From assembly GCA_030247855.1 (NCBI GenBank), contig JAPDRN010000039.1:124001-188000 (forward strand): a DNA stretch of 64,000 bases. Direction: 5' to 3'. The stretch's first letter is position 1, and each line of letters opens with the position of its first letter. Below the pieces are notes generated by a model that searched no databases, had not been told where the DNA came from, and saw nothing but the letters and a program-made list of their open reading frames with translations. Origin of the DNA: Knufia peltigerae. Lineage: Eukaryota > Ascomycota > Eurotiomycetes > Chaetothyriales > Trichomeriaceae. Of this stretch, positions 10,501 through 21,210 are shown piece after piece. The translations under genes and the position numbers were made by a program.

Positions 10501-10866
10501 GGAATCACTGACAAGTGGGTTTTTGGTGGCGACATACACTCTCAACAGGTACCTTCTACTTCGCTCCAGCCGCCGATGGACGAGGACGATGCTGTCATAT
10601 ATCGAGAAACCAAGATCACTTCAGATTTTCCCATTTCCGGTAGTACGCCAGTTGCAGCCTTGACCGAAGGACTTAATCACGCTGTCAGCAACACTAAGAA
10701 GCGCAAGAACAAGAAGAACAAGTCCTCCACTTTGCCGAATGATGAGGAAGCTTTTATCGAAGCTGATGCGGATTTTGCGAGACGTAACGTTGATATCGAG
10801 CAAGATATGAACTCGCGGAAAGGTCAAGTGTTTGATTTATTGGATGATGAAGACATGACACGGTGA
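7558..10866 (+). CDS. BCAS3-like WD40 repeat protein
   Basis: A single frame of 1102 residues, with the ATG three bases after an in-frame stop. The N-terminal 230 residues are Pro/Ser-rich and probably disordered. WD40-type beta-propeller blades follow at about 235-400 and 595-705, for example FLSFTPSGLGLLTANRKGD and TIIDLAWDGPTGYRFALLT. The spacing and the GGCSFLSFTPSG segment match the BCAS3 family, and the C-terminal half carries further BCAS3-type sequence. The tail has a Lys/Asn-rich basic patch (KKRKNKKNK near 1047). In mammals BCAS3 forms a complex with PHAF1 at phagophore sites and binds phosphoinositides. In fungi its role is less clear, so an autophagy role here is inferred. An extra 5' exon cannot be excluded. 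Confidence 0.8.
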   Translation: MPAVNKSKSTSNRKPAPPPDLLDPENILQEEEPKVGKKKAKHAAAKQPSCLDNAEEPLSSEQMGQQSRQPANPQSILGQLKSNFPQNGQRNDSSDALSEVDSTLKVSDEHTPPTNVWARGTAYGRSPPVEPIPGFSSGTPPYEPGFSTRGGFARSPPLSPPVRKARPVSYGSAVPPLPPHHRISTSPYGYAVNAYGSPPVPPHLPQQHFYGPHDVDLGLANATSQMNIQDPVALKFSRHPAPGNEAREAVFMIGDEELNILTYNGEKLEHSGFLGGVRGEILDACVLTWNVGSDPFAEYRPLVALTVHGPTNVEGENRDGPSSDATGVYLETKVMVYSIAKGCHVADLLSVPSPMRMFHGGVLPPGSAANLKTYASGNAIVVSSGDSGEVFVFSARKDHDSTVFECLGKFWTTIQPHFQRRDSSQPTSDAEISPADLGRGIDAENSAIISLNGRWLAFCPAGTPSRRSIGAILGDSVIHNKNSNITAGTPPSRPPVTCEVESPDVDTFFGKVAKGIAQEAVRSAKWIGEKGVQTWQNYWKKDSSTDNVPTTSSPSPPMYSPQFGMAQFPPTHAVESSNIPKDPEVVSILDLKSLQDAQGRRGVEVGPLATFQPPGGCSFLSFTPSGLGLLTANRKGDVQYIWDLQQMKHVKVSQTTSTPNSGCVRQIARYERLSPSTIIDLAWDGPTGYRFALLTKNRTVHIFDLPKTAFQWPPPHTKRERPSSAPVEPPQAKTEQEPVPAGGFFASAMSIAGRTQPMLANLRGRAPSINSGGITGFGASGIGLASTTGLKSGRAVAAGLSKSLGAASETVTNIRHANQSRLYLKIPARPGMLCWQRREVRTVLSILDLHTIKDYYVRMTKPREDRQRQTVSVFDARKPVVTKLPKGLDMIRDPLYRGHVARNEDSGTPPATGFWRFRASKADGVKMSHPLASAEIETNAPYQPFHCDHRVIISLLEDRLSDGLLSTMSGQHKAFSSRTMPGITDKWVFGGDIHSQQVPSTSLQPPMDEDDAVIYRETKITSDFPISGSTPVAALTEGLNHAVSNTKKRKNKKNKSSTLPNDEEAFIEADADFARRNVDIEQDMNSRKGQVFDLLDDEDMTR

Positions 10867-11673
10867 TTGAGATCACCTTCTCGTGTGAAATCTGAGCGCA
10901 TGAATGGACCTACAGGTCAATGCTGACTTGTAATGAGAACACATATCACGAGTTCCGCAAATGGTCTGCCTGAGGACAATCCTTCAAAAGGGACTTACCA
11001 TACATAATTATCTTAACTATCAAATTTTAAATGGCCTATGGGAAGTCAGTTGTTTGCAGCGTCATTCACTTACAACTTACATCACAATCTTCATTCATAA
11101 TACTACCGTTGACGGAAGCCAGGCTCTCCACGCTTCACATGTGTGACCACACGAAAGCCTTGGGACTATAAGCAAAGAACCATTTCACAGCGGAACTTTA
11201 CATTATACTCAGTTTTCAGTCCCTTCAGCTCGTCGCAGTCCAGGTTCACCGTCCACAGCGCCATAAATGAGGTCGTTTCAGCCGCCATCTGCAACCGCCA
11301 TGTTGGCTGATGCTGCAACACCGGCCTCTACAACGATCACTTATGGCTTGGCTTCTTCAATCTTCGATCCGAATCATCTGGCAGCAGAAGACCGTACTTC
11401 GGTTTCATCACAAGCCTTTTCACCTGCTGCTGTTCAATGCTGGCTCAATTGGCCTGAACTTTGCTGATGAGCAGTGAATGACCTGCCGTTCACAAATTGA
11501 CTTCCTTGTGGTGAGCTCACATTCAGCAGGAGATCAGTGAGATTCACTTTACTCAAGAACTCCTTCCTGACACCAAACCTCTCCTTGATCCACGCCTCTC
11601 TTGCCAGCCACAGTCCTTTCGTTGTCGACAGTTATCTCACGCTGGGTCTCTTCCCACCTGAAGGATTGGGCTT
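10867..11673. other. Intergenic and leader sequence before the SET gene
   Basis: The first 300 bases are the 3' end of the BCAS3-like gene. An open frame at 11267-11467 (66 codons, starting MRSFQPP) could be an upstream ORF or an extra 5' exon of the SET gene, but I found no phase-matching junction. In the frame of the SET gene a stop lies at 11659-11661. Confidence 0.5.
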
Positions 11674-13488
11674 ATGGATGGAAAGTGGGTTCGCCCATGG
11701 GCGCCTAGCATCGTCGAGTACGAGGGTGGCAGCCAACGTGTCTTCGAGAGTTATGTCGCAAAGAATCCATGTCTGCAGACACCACACTCAAGCGTAAGAC
11801 TCAGTTCAGCACCTTCCTGGCTACTGAACACTGATGATCTATACAGGAGCTACCAGGCCTTGAACGTCGCCTGAGATCAATCACCGTACGCATAATTGAA
11901 AACCCATTCGATCCTGCTGAGCGATTAGCCAGGGCGAAAGTACTGCTTATGCTACAGTATCCAGAGTTGGTAATTCCGGAGGTCCATAAAGTCCTGCTCT
12001 TAATGCATTTGGTGAGAACTTCGCTGCGACCCATACTCTGCTTATCACTTTACAATACCATCGCTTATGCCAAAACCTTGTATACAGAACAGGAAGCCAG
12101 ATATGCGATCAAGTCAGCACAGCGGCGGCATAGGTCTACGATCGGCACTGTTCGTACTAGCGCAGGCACTTTTCGTCGCCCGTTGCTTTTCTGAATGTAT
12201 TACCGTCATACAACGAAGCATTTCAATAACAAGTCAAAACGGCTGTCATCGTGGCCATACGGTTTCGGATTTTCTAGACCATCTGAAGCTAAAAGAATAT
12301 GCAGAACGTGCGCTCCGCCATGAGAAAAGATATCTCCTTCAAGAAGACACCTGGAGAGATTCCGGTGAGCAGGAAATACTTCAAACGATACGCAAGGGAG
12401 ATATCAAAGTTGTCGCTTACCCATGGTTCCCAGAAGCGTTATTCCGCCGCAGTGAAAATGCTATCCAACGGGCCAACAACACTCTAGAAGCTCTCAGTCA
12501 AAACAAACTTGTCATCAAAAAGAGCAGACTGTCTGACACTTTGCGTAGTTATGGTCAGATACAGCATGACCAAGATGCTTACGGCATTTTCGCGATGACA
12601 GATATTCCTGCGGACACGAAGCTTTTCCTGGACAAGACCATCCTATGTGCCACTGACGGCTCGTATCGTTGTACAACATGTTGTGCCGATCTCAGTCTAG
12701 GCGCAAGCCGGTTCTTGGGGAAGCTCTACTGCGACCGAAACTGCTTCCGGAACCTCAGAGCCGCATGCGGTCTTGGAACATTCTATCGGTACGAACAGGA
12801 CCTAGGAGAAACAGTCTCTAGACCTGAAGGCTTTCAATCTTTTTTCGCGGACCATGACTTAGAGGAGACCACGGGGAAGGAAGAGATTTTTCTGTTCCAG
12901 CGAGCATTGGAAGTGGTATACAAATCCACGCAAAGATATCCTGGCCGACACCCTTTACAAACTCGAATGCTCAATTACCTTACGGCACGATATCATGATG
13001 GTGCTGGAGCCTCGAAGAGATTCTCGTATACTGAAGACGTCTGCCTCCGATTCGAATTCCTGCAGAAACTCGGCGTCGACATATTCCAAGACGAACTGGC
13101 GGAGGCATGGGTACTTGAGACTCTTGCAAATCGCATTCAAACCAACATGCGGGGTTACAGCGGCGGTAACGGAGACGACATGGTGGCTGTGAACACCATG
13201 TATGCGTTTTTCAATCACAGTTGCCAGCCGAACGTGAAGAGCAGCGATTCGGAGGATGAGGACAGTGCGATTTGTGTGACGACCACGAGGAAGATCGAGC
13301 GTGGAGAAGAGCTGTACGTCAGCTACCTCAGCGACGAAGACTTGCGAGAGGGTCACGATGTCAGAGAGGAGAAGTTACGGCCTTGGACGGGTGGCATGTG
13401 CCTGTGTCGGAAGTGTTCTCGGGAGAGGAGGCGAACAGAACGACCGGTGTCTCTCTACAACGACGAGAATAGGTGCCCATCGCAGTGA
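11674..13488 (+). CDS. SET-domain protein (putative lysine methyltransferase)
   Basis: Three exons, 11674-11793, 11847-12011 and 12088-13488, all join in phase 0 to give 561 residues. The N-terminal half is helical and repeat-like (NPFDPAERLARAKVLLMLQ) and may form a TPR-type scaffold. The SET part shows YGIFAMTDIPADTKLF near its start, a Cys-rich pair (CTTCC), the hallmark NHSCQPN at about 471-477, GEELYVSYLSDED, and a post-SET CLCRKC cluster. This arrangement resembles fungal SMYD-like SET proteins, whose targets can be histones or other proteins. Substrate is unknown. The start codon is less certain than the rest, because an upstream exon is possible. Catalytic residues of the NHSC motif look intact. 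Confidence 0.83.
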
Positions 13489-15722
13489 CGATAAGGACAC
13501 GCGGGTTGACCCGTCTGCGACAACAATGAGCGATGGCATGTGAGTTGGAAAAAACATCTGACGCGCAGCGTACGTTGGAAAGCACGATCAATGACGTGGG
13601 AAGATTGTGAGATTGACCGGGATTGATTGGGATTGACCGGAAGCGGGACGTGGTCGGCATGGAAATTGCAAGAGTCGAGAGCTGGGGGGGCTGAAGAGCT
13701 GAAGAGCTGGAAATTGGATGCTTGAGAGCTTTGAGAGCCCCTTGATGTCTTGTTGGCGCATGGCATGAACGAATCTTGGTGCTCGGTCGATGGACGCGAG
13801 ACGATCCAACGTCCAAGGGGCATGACAAGAACCAGCACTGCCTGATTCGAGACAAGCGAGAGGCAGTTTGACGAGTACAAGAGACAACAGGCTTGATGCG
13901 CCGAGCACACTATACAATGGGGGCTTGATCTGATGCCGTGACCGTGAGAACGAGTAGAGGACAGTACCTTGGTGGTCGTTGTGGACTCCGCGAATACGAA
14001 AACGAAAACGACAACGAGTAGGGTCCACAAGTACTCAAACGCTCCCCCCCCCTCCCCCCCCTTGGGCTGGACAAGATGGGACAAGAGTACGACGTACGGT
14101 ATGCGTATGGAGTACGGAGTACTAAGTAAAAAAAATAGGCACCCGTCAAAAACCACAGGTTTGGTTTGTTTTTTCTGCTGTCGACTTCGTACTCGTATTC
14201 GCCTTTTGCCCATTCTCGTTTCAAACCCCCCCCGTCCTCCGTCGGTTGCGATCCCCGGTGCGGTCTCAGTCCAAGAAAAACATCCGCCGTGTCGCACAGA
14301 GATGGATGATAATCAGGGGGGGCCAAACGCCAAAAACTTGTTCCCACTTTCCACCCTTTCTCTTTCAACTCTCCCGTGTGTACTTGTAACAATACCCGTA
14401 CGGGAGTACCGAGTTCGACGTATCCTATCATAGACTTCGAGATCTCGAGGGACAGGCTCGGCCGCGCCTCCCCCCCAAAAAAGGCCGTGGCAAGCACCCG
14501 GTGGAAGATTTACACATGGCTAAGCAAGTACTGTAGGGAGTACGGAGTTACGAGTGGTCTGATTAATACTCGCGCTCGTAGTTTTTATCTCGGGTCCGAC
14601 CCTGGCTTCGTCCACGAGTAACTCCGTACTCCCGTACCAGACTGGTACTGTACAGTACGGTACCTACGAAGGGTTGGCTCGTGTGGTGGGGGAAAAGGGA
14701 CCCCTCGCGAAAGAGGATCGAGGATCGATCATCAAGGATTTAGTTTTTAGTACTAGAGGTCCGCCTGGCCTGGTTGAAGCCGTCTGAGTGAGGAAATTTC
14801 GCAACCAAGCTACATGCTAGGCTTACGGACGAGGCCGTGTTCGCTGAATTCGCCATTTTCAGACAAGTTGACCTCTTTTCGCTTAGTTTCGTACGGAGTA
14901 GGGGTCCGTCCGTACCTGGTATAACATGCCAGAAAAGGTGCGAACGGGATCTCCGTACGGGTACAACCTCTAGGGAAACATTTTGCCACTTTTTCAACCG
15001 ACCGCTCCTTCCACCCCCTGTCTCCTTTGAGCCGCGCTAGCTTCTTGTCTTGTTTTTTCCCCAAAAGGTTGGGTCAGGTCGAGGGTTTAGTAGTGTCGAC
15101 GAAGCCACCCAGACTAACCTTGTCGCGTATTGTTCATCGTACAGGGACAGGATCGTTAAGAATCGAGTGTCGACAGGGTCGAGATACAATGCTGTCAACT
15201 CGTACTCCCGTCGGTAGTGCTTGGTGCAAGATCTCGACGAGAGGGCCATAAGTCCGAAGTTTATCTCCGTACAATACATATGCAAGTGTGTGACAGGTTG
15301 GCCGAGAAGTTGCTGAATATGGACTTGTATCTCCGTGATGTGTGGTACAGAGTCCTGTTGATCTTTCGAGTGACGTGCGAGACCCAAGGGTGTTTCCGGG
15401 AAACAGGTGAGAGGGAGCTTGATTATTGATTGGTGGTTGCTTGTTGGTCCCTTGTCAACCGACCGAAGAAGAAAGCTTCGACTCTCGAGTATGAGGCGGA
15501 CAGGATGGAAAGAAAACACCAGGATGACAAAGCTTCGGAGGCTGGTTTCCAGATAAAGGCATACTCGTGCGAGGTTGGGTCTCTTCTCTGGCGAGTTCGT
15601 CCGATGTGTGTTTCCGTATGAGCTCTTGGTCCATCCGGGCGAATCGACCCAAGCTCGTCTCTTTGGATCATTCATCACTCGGTTCAATACAAAGGCGGAA
15701 ACGAAGGGAAGAGCGGGAAACG
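13489..15722. other. Gene-poor block with homopolymers and TACGGAGTA motifs
   Basis: About 2.2 kb without a gene I can support. It has C-runs near 14041-14062 and 14227-14233, and exact TACGGAGTA copies at 14113-14121 and 14892-14900. Near copies lie at 14541-14549, 14630-14638 and 14950-14958. Long minus-strand frames (13455-14297 and 15037-15726) have no family motif and a composition of chance reading, so I did not call them. Confidence 0.6.
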
Positions 15723-16322
15723 TCAACCTGCAAGAGCCTTACCCACCATCTCTTTTGCCCTGGGACTCAAATCCATGGCCAATGCGAGCTCCTGTCCCCT
15801 CTTGCCCATCTTGGTCCATGTCTTTTGCAATATGCCAATGATCTTCTCCTCGTCGTGACCCTTTTCGAACTCGTCGAATTGATCGTCTAAAAACACAAGA
15901 CACGCCACGTCCTCGATGATTTGCGCGTCCGGGTCTCCTTTGCCTTCTCCCTTTTTGAGATCTTCCTTGGCGATCAGTGCGGCCACCTTGTCCGCCTCTT
16001 CGGCCGTGTAGTCGCACTCGAGACAAATCTGCTTGACTTGTTCGGCCTGGCGATTTTTCAGGAACGTGCGCCACGCAAAGTACCCTGGCTTGGTGCGAGG
16101 GTAGGAGTCGCGGGGCACTTCCCAGCGGCGGAAGTGTTGGGCTCGTGCTGCCGTCTGGAGAAGCGGCGATGGGTCGGGAGTGTGCAGAATGAGGAATTTG
16201 GTCATTTTCTGGGCGTAGTGTAGTTCATATGGGACGGAGGTGTCTTGGACCGTGGTTTTGTTTGGGTCTTCGGCATGGGCTGCGTCGATTCTGGAAAGGG
16301 CTCGAGTGAGGTTTGGAGACAT
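15723..16322 (-). CDS. DUF4202 family protein
   Basis: One intronless frame of 199 residues starting MSPNLTRALSRID. The family pattern is clear in order: PLLQTAARAQHFRRWEVPR, GYFAWRTFLKNRQAEQ, then IIEDVACLVFLDDQF and HDEEKIIGILQKTW. This family occurs in bacteria, plants and fungi. Its His and Asp residues resemble a metal-binding HD-like arrangement, but no reaction is established that I know of. The length matches the family. Its 3' end borders the motif-rich gene-poor block. Confidence 0.88.
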   Translation of the reverse strand: MSPNLTRALSRIDAAHAEDPNKTTVQDTSVPYELHYAQKMTKFLILHTPDPSPLLQTAARAQHFRRWEVPRDSYPRTKPGYFAWRTFLKNRQAEQVKQICLECDYTAEEADKVAALIAKEDLKKGEGKGDPDAQIIEDVACLVFLDDQFDEFEKGHDEEKIIGILQKTWTKMGKRGQELALAMDLSPRAKEMVGKALAG

Positions 16323-16880
16323 GGTGGTGCGTGGGCGTACGAGAGCGATGCTTTTGGATAGTGGCTTTTTAGTTATCTAGTAAAAGTAACAAATACTTTG
16401 GGTTTTGCGAGAACTCCGTCTGGGTTGTTTGGATCTGGCACACGAGGCTGCGGTGCGGGATGGTGTGGTGGTGGTTCGTACGGGTAGAACATCAATAGTG
16501 TGATCTGCAAATATTCAAAAATAGGCGAGGAATTGGAATCCCGCTCGACGTCATTGGCTCAGCCTCGTGATGCATACACTTTCGCATGTGTCTCCGTTGG
16601 TGTTGGTGTTTCAATCGACAAAACTGCGAGTACAAGTGTTTCTATTAGGAGAGATTGGCGCTTGGACATTCTCTTCATGTCTGAATATAAACATGGGTTG
16701 GTGTGCTTCAAGGTGGTCGTCCTTGGATGTCGAGGACTGGAGTAGCACGCAATACGACACAATCACACTGCAGCAAGTTGGAATGCATAGTAATCAGTCC
16801 TCGACTCCTCATTATTTGTCCTACCAAATATTCCTATTTCGCCCTTTTTGTCTCTAGTATACAATGCGCCCGAGAAAAGC
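16323..16880. other. Intergenic region between DUF4202 gene and small orphan gene
   Basis: Both flanking genes are on the minus strand, so this holds the promoter of the DUF4202 gene. A GACGTCATTGG element near 16548-16558 joins a CRE-like half site (ACGTCA) to an inverted CCAAT box, which is a plausible promoter element. No gene seen. Confidence 0.5.
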
Positions 16881-17201
16881 TCAGGCTCCTCCCTCACGCT
16901 TTGCATATTCGTCCTCCATCCTCTCGGTATACAAGGCATCGGCTTCGTTCTTGGTCAGCCTCTTCTGCTCACCGACACCTCCAGTAGTGATGCGTCCCTG
17001 CGGTGGTTGCCCTGCTCCGTTCATGATTTGAGGCTGCTGGGCTGAGGCGTCGACGGGGACTCTCGTCTTCGTAGTTGTCGTTTTCTTGTGACTGGCATTG
17101 GCTCCAAGGCTGAGACTGCCTGAAACAGCACCAGCGACGGATGCACCGGCATTCGCAACGGCCTCTGATGTCTTTTTAAAGTATCCTGCGTCGTCTGACA
17201 T
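16881..17201 (-). CDS. Small hydrophilic protein, unrecognised
   Basis: A 106-residue frame from the ATG giving MSDDAGYFKKTSEAV. The open frame extends upstream, but the added residues look like a translated leader. Residues 10-40 are rich in Ala, Gly and Ser (AVANAGASVAGAVSGSLSLG) and could form a weak amphipathic helix. The middle has a Lys/Thr patch and the C-terminus is charged (KNEADALYTERMEDEYAKR). I do not recognise a family. The start context and the conserved-looking ends suggest a real gene. Confidence 0.6.
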   Translation of the reverse strand: MSDDAGYFKKTSEAVANAGASVAGAVSGSLSLGANASHKKTTTTKTRVPVDASAQQPQIMNGAGQPPQGRITTGGVGEQKRLTKNEADALYTERMEDEYAKREGGA

Positions 17202-18239
17202 GGTGGTGGTATACTCGTAGTAGGACAGTGGCAAGAGGGACTGTTTGTTTGGCAGGGAAATAGATGAACGGTACCGTCGTGGTGTTGTTGTGTGTGGGAG
17301 ATTTGCAGCGAGGATAGAGAATTGTAAAGAAATCAAATCGATGTCTTGGTACACCGGAAATGTTTTGCGATATCTTTATGTGTTTCTTGATGCTCGTATC
17401 TCAGCTTGACGCACTTCGAAAACCGGTTTTTGGTTGCTGAGTTTACCATCTTCGTCTCAAGTTGTTCCTCGTCACAAAGGGACCTTGACCCTTGTCGTGG
17501 GCCGAGGCCAACGACGTCATCCACGTTTCTCGTACGATCTGCACATGCGAATTTGTGGCTGTTTCATCGGATGTTGCCGAGACCTGGTGGATTGGCGTTG
17601 ATGAAATACGAGATACGACGAGTGCGAATATGTCTACATATTCGAGGTTTTACATGTCAACGGTCGTCTGAGATAGCAGGAGGAAATGGTAGACTGCATC
17701 ATTCGCTCAGTGCTAGCTAGATTGGCTCGGACGAGCACATAATGCGACAACATGGCCAAAACCACCCCTCGCATTTCGACCTCTGCTTCTTCCACCATGC
17801 GGAAACGAAATGTGCGAGGAGCAGAATAAGGTATACTGTATAATCCAGTCGATTCTGAATACAAGGCGCGATTTCATTCTGTCTTCATGAATGCCAATAT
17901 CCTGTTCGTAATTGACAAGCGCCTCGGTGCTATTCACTTACACCCCCTGACCGCCCAACATCCACTGCTATTGTCACTGTATATTGGTACTCACTATTGT
18001 GATATTCACTTCGTACCGCCATGGCAACCACCATTAACAGCAGGAAAATCTCCTCATCAATGGCTTCTTCACTGTGTGTTGAAATTTTAGTGTTGCAAAA
18101 ACTTTTCAACCGTACCCTGCCTCACCGCCCGGCAAGCTACCTGAATCCTCATCTAACAGCATCATCTCTCCTTCTCTCGAAAACATTTCTCTCCATAACA
18201 GACCGAACGAACGAACAATCACTCGAACAATCAATCACC
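17202..18239. other. Divergent intergenic region
   Basis: This holds the promoters of the small orphan gene (minus) and the membrane protein at 18240 (plus). An open frame continues 73 codons upstream of 18240, but it lacks protein-like character and I treat it as leader. No other gene seen. Confidence 0.55.
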
Positions 18240-19265
18240 ATGCTCTACACAATCTCCGTCTACCAACTCTTCTGGGGACTGCTGTCTCAAATCTTTGGAT
18301 TTGTAGACATCTGTCTCGCTCTCTCTTTGATTGCATTTGCAATCACCAACCTTTCGATCGCGTGCCAGAAATGCACTGGCAAGACCTTGTTTGAGGTTGT
18401 GTGCCTCACCATCACCACCATCAAGGGTGGCCGACGTGGCGCTGGTCGCGTGTCGGTCGCCTGTCAGACAACTCAGACCTTTGGTGGTTACCGGTCGGTA
18501 GCCACCCAGACCAACCCCTGCGACGACGACTTCCACTACAACAAGCGGTTCCCTCGTCGCCTGAGAAACAATGGCGTGCCGTGCCCCTTCCCTAGGGTGC
18601 CGGATGAGGGTGTTTCTGTGTTCGCGGACCGCCGCAACGCATACCGCCTTCGTGGTCGATTTGCTCTGGTGCAGGACGCCCAGCCAAGTGGTACCAACAC
18701 CGCTGGTGTGACTCCTGGCACTCCTTTTTCGGGTCTCGGAAAACGAGACATGGACTCATTCGAAGATCAATCGACTCACGAAGAGTCGGAGTCGGAGTTG
18801 GAGTTGGTGGCGCGTCCGGACCGAAAGATTCTGGCGCCTCGCGTTCGGGGGGCGGGGACTGCCCAATGTCCCATCGCTCCTCAGAGTGCGGCCCTTGCTG
18901 GTGTCCTTCTCGACGACAACGAGGATGGCACCACGATAGATATTGACGATGAGGAGAATGATGACCTGGAGATCATCATTGACAAGATCGTCTCACCTTC
19001 GGCACCCCATGTCGAAGAACAAAGTCCTCGAGTTGAGGCAGAAAGTCCTCGAGTTGAGGCACAAAGTCCTCGAGTTGAGGCCGACATGGGGGAGAAGGGT
19101 GAGGAGGATGGGAAGGAGGATGGGGGTGATGTTGGGCCAGGAGAGGCATTGGTGTTGGAGGTGGAGGAGGAGGAGGGTGATAGCATGGCGCCAGCTGGCT
19201 TTGGAGAGGATGATGATGATGATGACATGGAGTTTGCGCCAGCTGGCTTTGGGGAGGAGGAGTGA
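18240..19265 (+). CDS. Orphan membrane protein with acidic repeat-rich tail
   Basis: I do not recognise a family. The 341-residue frame starts MLYTISVYQLFWG. A hydrophobic region at about residues 8-42 fits one long or two short membrane helices. A basic, Cys-containing segment follows, with two TQT motifs at 78-80 and 89-91 (CQTTQTFGG and SVATQTNP), similar to dynein light chain LC8 binding motifs. From residue 170 the protein is strongly acidic. It has LEIIIDKIV flanked by Asp/Glu at about 243-251, three tandem copies of (Q/E)SPRVEA at 261-281, and two copies of APAGFGE near the end. The tail is probably disordered and cytosolic. It is intronless and probably specific to a narrow lineage. 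Confidence 0.6.
   Translation: MLYTISVYQLFWGLLSQIFGFVDICLALSLIAFAITNLSIACQKCTGKTLFEVVCLTITTIKGGRRGAGRVSVACQTTQTFGGYRSVATQTNPCDDDFHYNKRFPRRLRNNGVPCPFPRVPDEGVSVFADRRNAYRLRGRFALVQDAQPSGTNTAGVTPGTPFSGLGKRDMDSFEDQSTHEESESELELVARPDRKILAPRVRGAGTAQCPIAPQSAALAGVLLDDNEDGTTIDIDDEENDDLEIIIDKIVSPSAPHVEEQSPRVEAESPRVEAQSPRVEADMGEKGEEDGKEDGGDVGPGEALVLEVEEEEGDSMAPAGFGEDDDDDDMEFAPAGFGEEE
19020..19082 (+). repeat. 21-bp tandem repeat, three copies, in coding sequence
   Basis: Three adjacent 21-nt units differ at only one or two bases and each contains CCTCGAGTTGAGG. They keep frame and encode (Q/E)SPRVEA three times in the orphan membrane protein. Confidence 0.95.
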
Positions 19266-21210
19266 GTGGCTGGGTCGGATGAACCCAAGAGCCTGATGTG
19301 TGAGGGATGGAGGATGGAGTGAACCTACCTACCTGTATGTGTACATAGGCAGCCTGGAGCTGCAGCAGAGGAATGTGAATGAAGTTGAAAAACACATTCC
19401 ACACGTATTGACCGCTTCTTAGACTTTCGTACCTCGCTCTTCAGCAATCGCCGAAGTTCGACACCGACACGGCGAGGATGCTCATATCAACGCGAAGTCA
19501 CACGATGACTCTCTACAATGCAAGGTCTTTTGTCCCCGACGATCAGGTAGAGTTTTCCAGTCGGGAACTGTAAACCGCGTCGGGGATGAAATAATGAGTC
19601 CCAGTCCCCAATTTGCCCGACGTCGAAGTGAATACCCATCCTGGTACATTCGGCAAATCTCAATTCCCTTTGGTCCATTCTTCTTGTCAGCTGCCTGAGC
19701 CACTCATTCGCAGTCTGGAACTGCCGTATTGGTAAGACAGACAGTTTTTGCTCGTGGGGAAGCTTTTCGCTTGGTCAGAAGGCTGGTTCGACCACGGGAC
19801 GCCCTGCGCAGAGAGAAGAAAAAATCATGCGCATTCGGCCGATTCGGGCACTCGAAGTCCGCCAGCACATGTACGATCTGCACTGACTGGCACTAATCAG
19901 CCATAAGCCATGGCACGATTCTTTCGGACGAGATGCAAGGCATATCTCGGGCCCGCCGGTCATGGCTGAATCCGGGCTCCGAGTACGCGGAAACTATTCA
20001 AAGGTCCTCGTCCGTGTGTACACTAGTGATTGGAGGCGGAGGACGAGCGGAGGGTCGTGGTGGAAAGGCACTTCGCGACTTCTGGCGAGTCTAGCCGCTC
20101 TTGCGGGCTCCAAACGCTGAACACGAAAGCGAGAAACTTCGATAGGCGACAGCTGTCGAACGGGCCAGGAATGAGAATCTCTCCGATATGAGGTTTTTTA
20201 CCAGCATTTTCGTATCATCCGTCGCTCGTCATGGAGACTTTTGTTACTCGGGCACGGAGTCTCCACGGACGTCCACACGTTTTTTTCTCGCAAGGTGCAG
20301 GGTGTCCATTGTGGTATGCGGATGTGTTTGCAAATGTCACGCTACCGAGAGCCAGGACACCCTTTTGGTGGCAATGAAACAAATCCCCTGCCCAAAAGGG
20401 TACGAGTGGGAAGAAATACAAAGGCTGAGACACATGGGCAGACCGCCTGAAGCGAGGAGGTATGGATACTGGACTTGTAGAGGAATCGAAGCCTGGTGAG
20501 CCTGACACACGCCACAGGGTAGCAAACAGGGAAGCCCGTTAACACCGACGGGGGTGCAGGGGAGTGCCCGGGGGAGGCCTGGATGAGCCTACTGCACTCG
20601 CTCAATAGCCCCGAGGGTGGCACTATAGGCTTAGGTACGGAACTCCGCTTGTTCTTGGGCGTTGCTTGGGCGGTGGTTTCAGGACTCAGGCTCCGACCCA
20701 TCTCGTCATAGGCTAGCGACACTAGGCCTGTCGGGGCCAAAGGCAGGGGCCCTGTCGTAAATCGTATCCCTGCCCATTAGCCGTGCTGCACCACCACACA
20801 CATCATCGCTAACACGTTAAAGATGATACACTTTTCTCTGCCTGATTTCTAAACCCCAGAGACTCCTTACCACATCATCTCTTTGATTGCTTCCAAGTAT
20901 TCGTTCGGAACTGTTCGTCTTCCGCTCTTCCACCATCCTTTCTTTTTTCTCTACTCTTCCGCCCTCAGCTTGTATGCCCGTGCTCGTCAGCAGCACAGCC
21001 ATCGACGAAACGAACCTCGTCCTGCCCTCCGCCCAGTAATACAGCACTGTCATCCTGCGAATATGCGCCCATTGGCTTATCAATCCTAAGACTTCTCCGC
21101 CCTGTGGCCACTATCAGCGGATCGCTGCATTCCGCTGCCAAAGAATCATCTTTCAGAAGCCGCGGGCCCCCGAGTGCACTTCTCCCTGCCTGTCCAGCGT
21201 CGCCGCCGCC
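19266..21210. other. Long intergenic region upstream of the transcription factor
   Basis: About 1.9 kb. The right part, from about 20800, is CT-rich and looks like promoter and leader of the Zn2Cys6 gene. Short frames at 19482-19703 and 20188-20499 have no family motif. A long upstream region is common for fungal regulators. Confidence 0.55.

Noticed and set aside
13455..14297. Minus-strand frame of 280 codons
   Set aside because: Low-complexity, homopolymer-driven reading with no domain, and partly overlaps the SET gene end.
15037..15726. Minus-strand frame of 229 codons next to the DUF4202 gene
   Set aside because: No ATG at a credible start, no motif, and it overlaps the DUF4202 stop. 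Probably chance.
17406..17720. Plus-strand frame of 104 codons
   Set aside because: No start context, domain or homologous look; within divergent promoter space.
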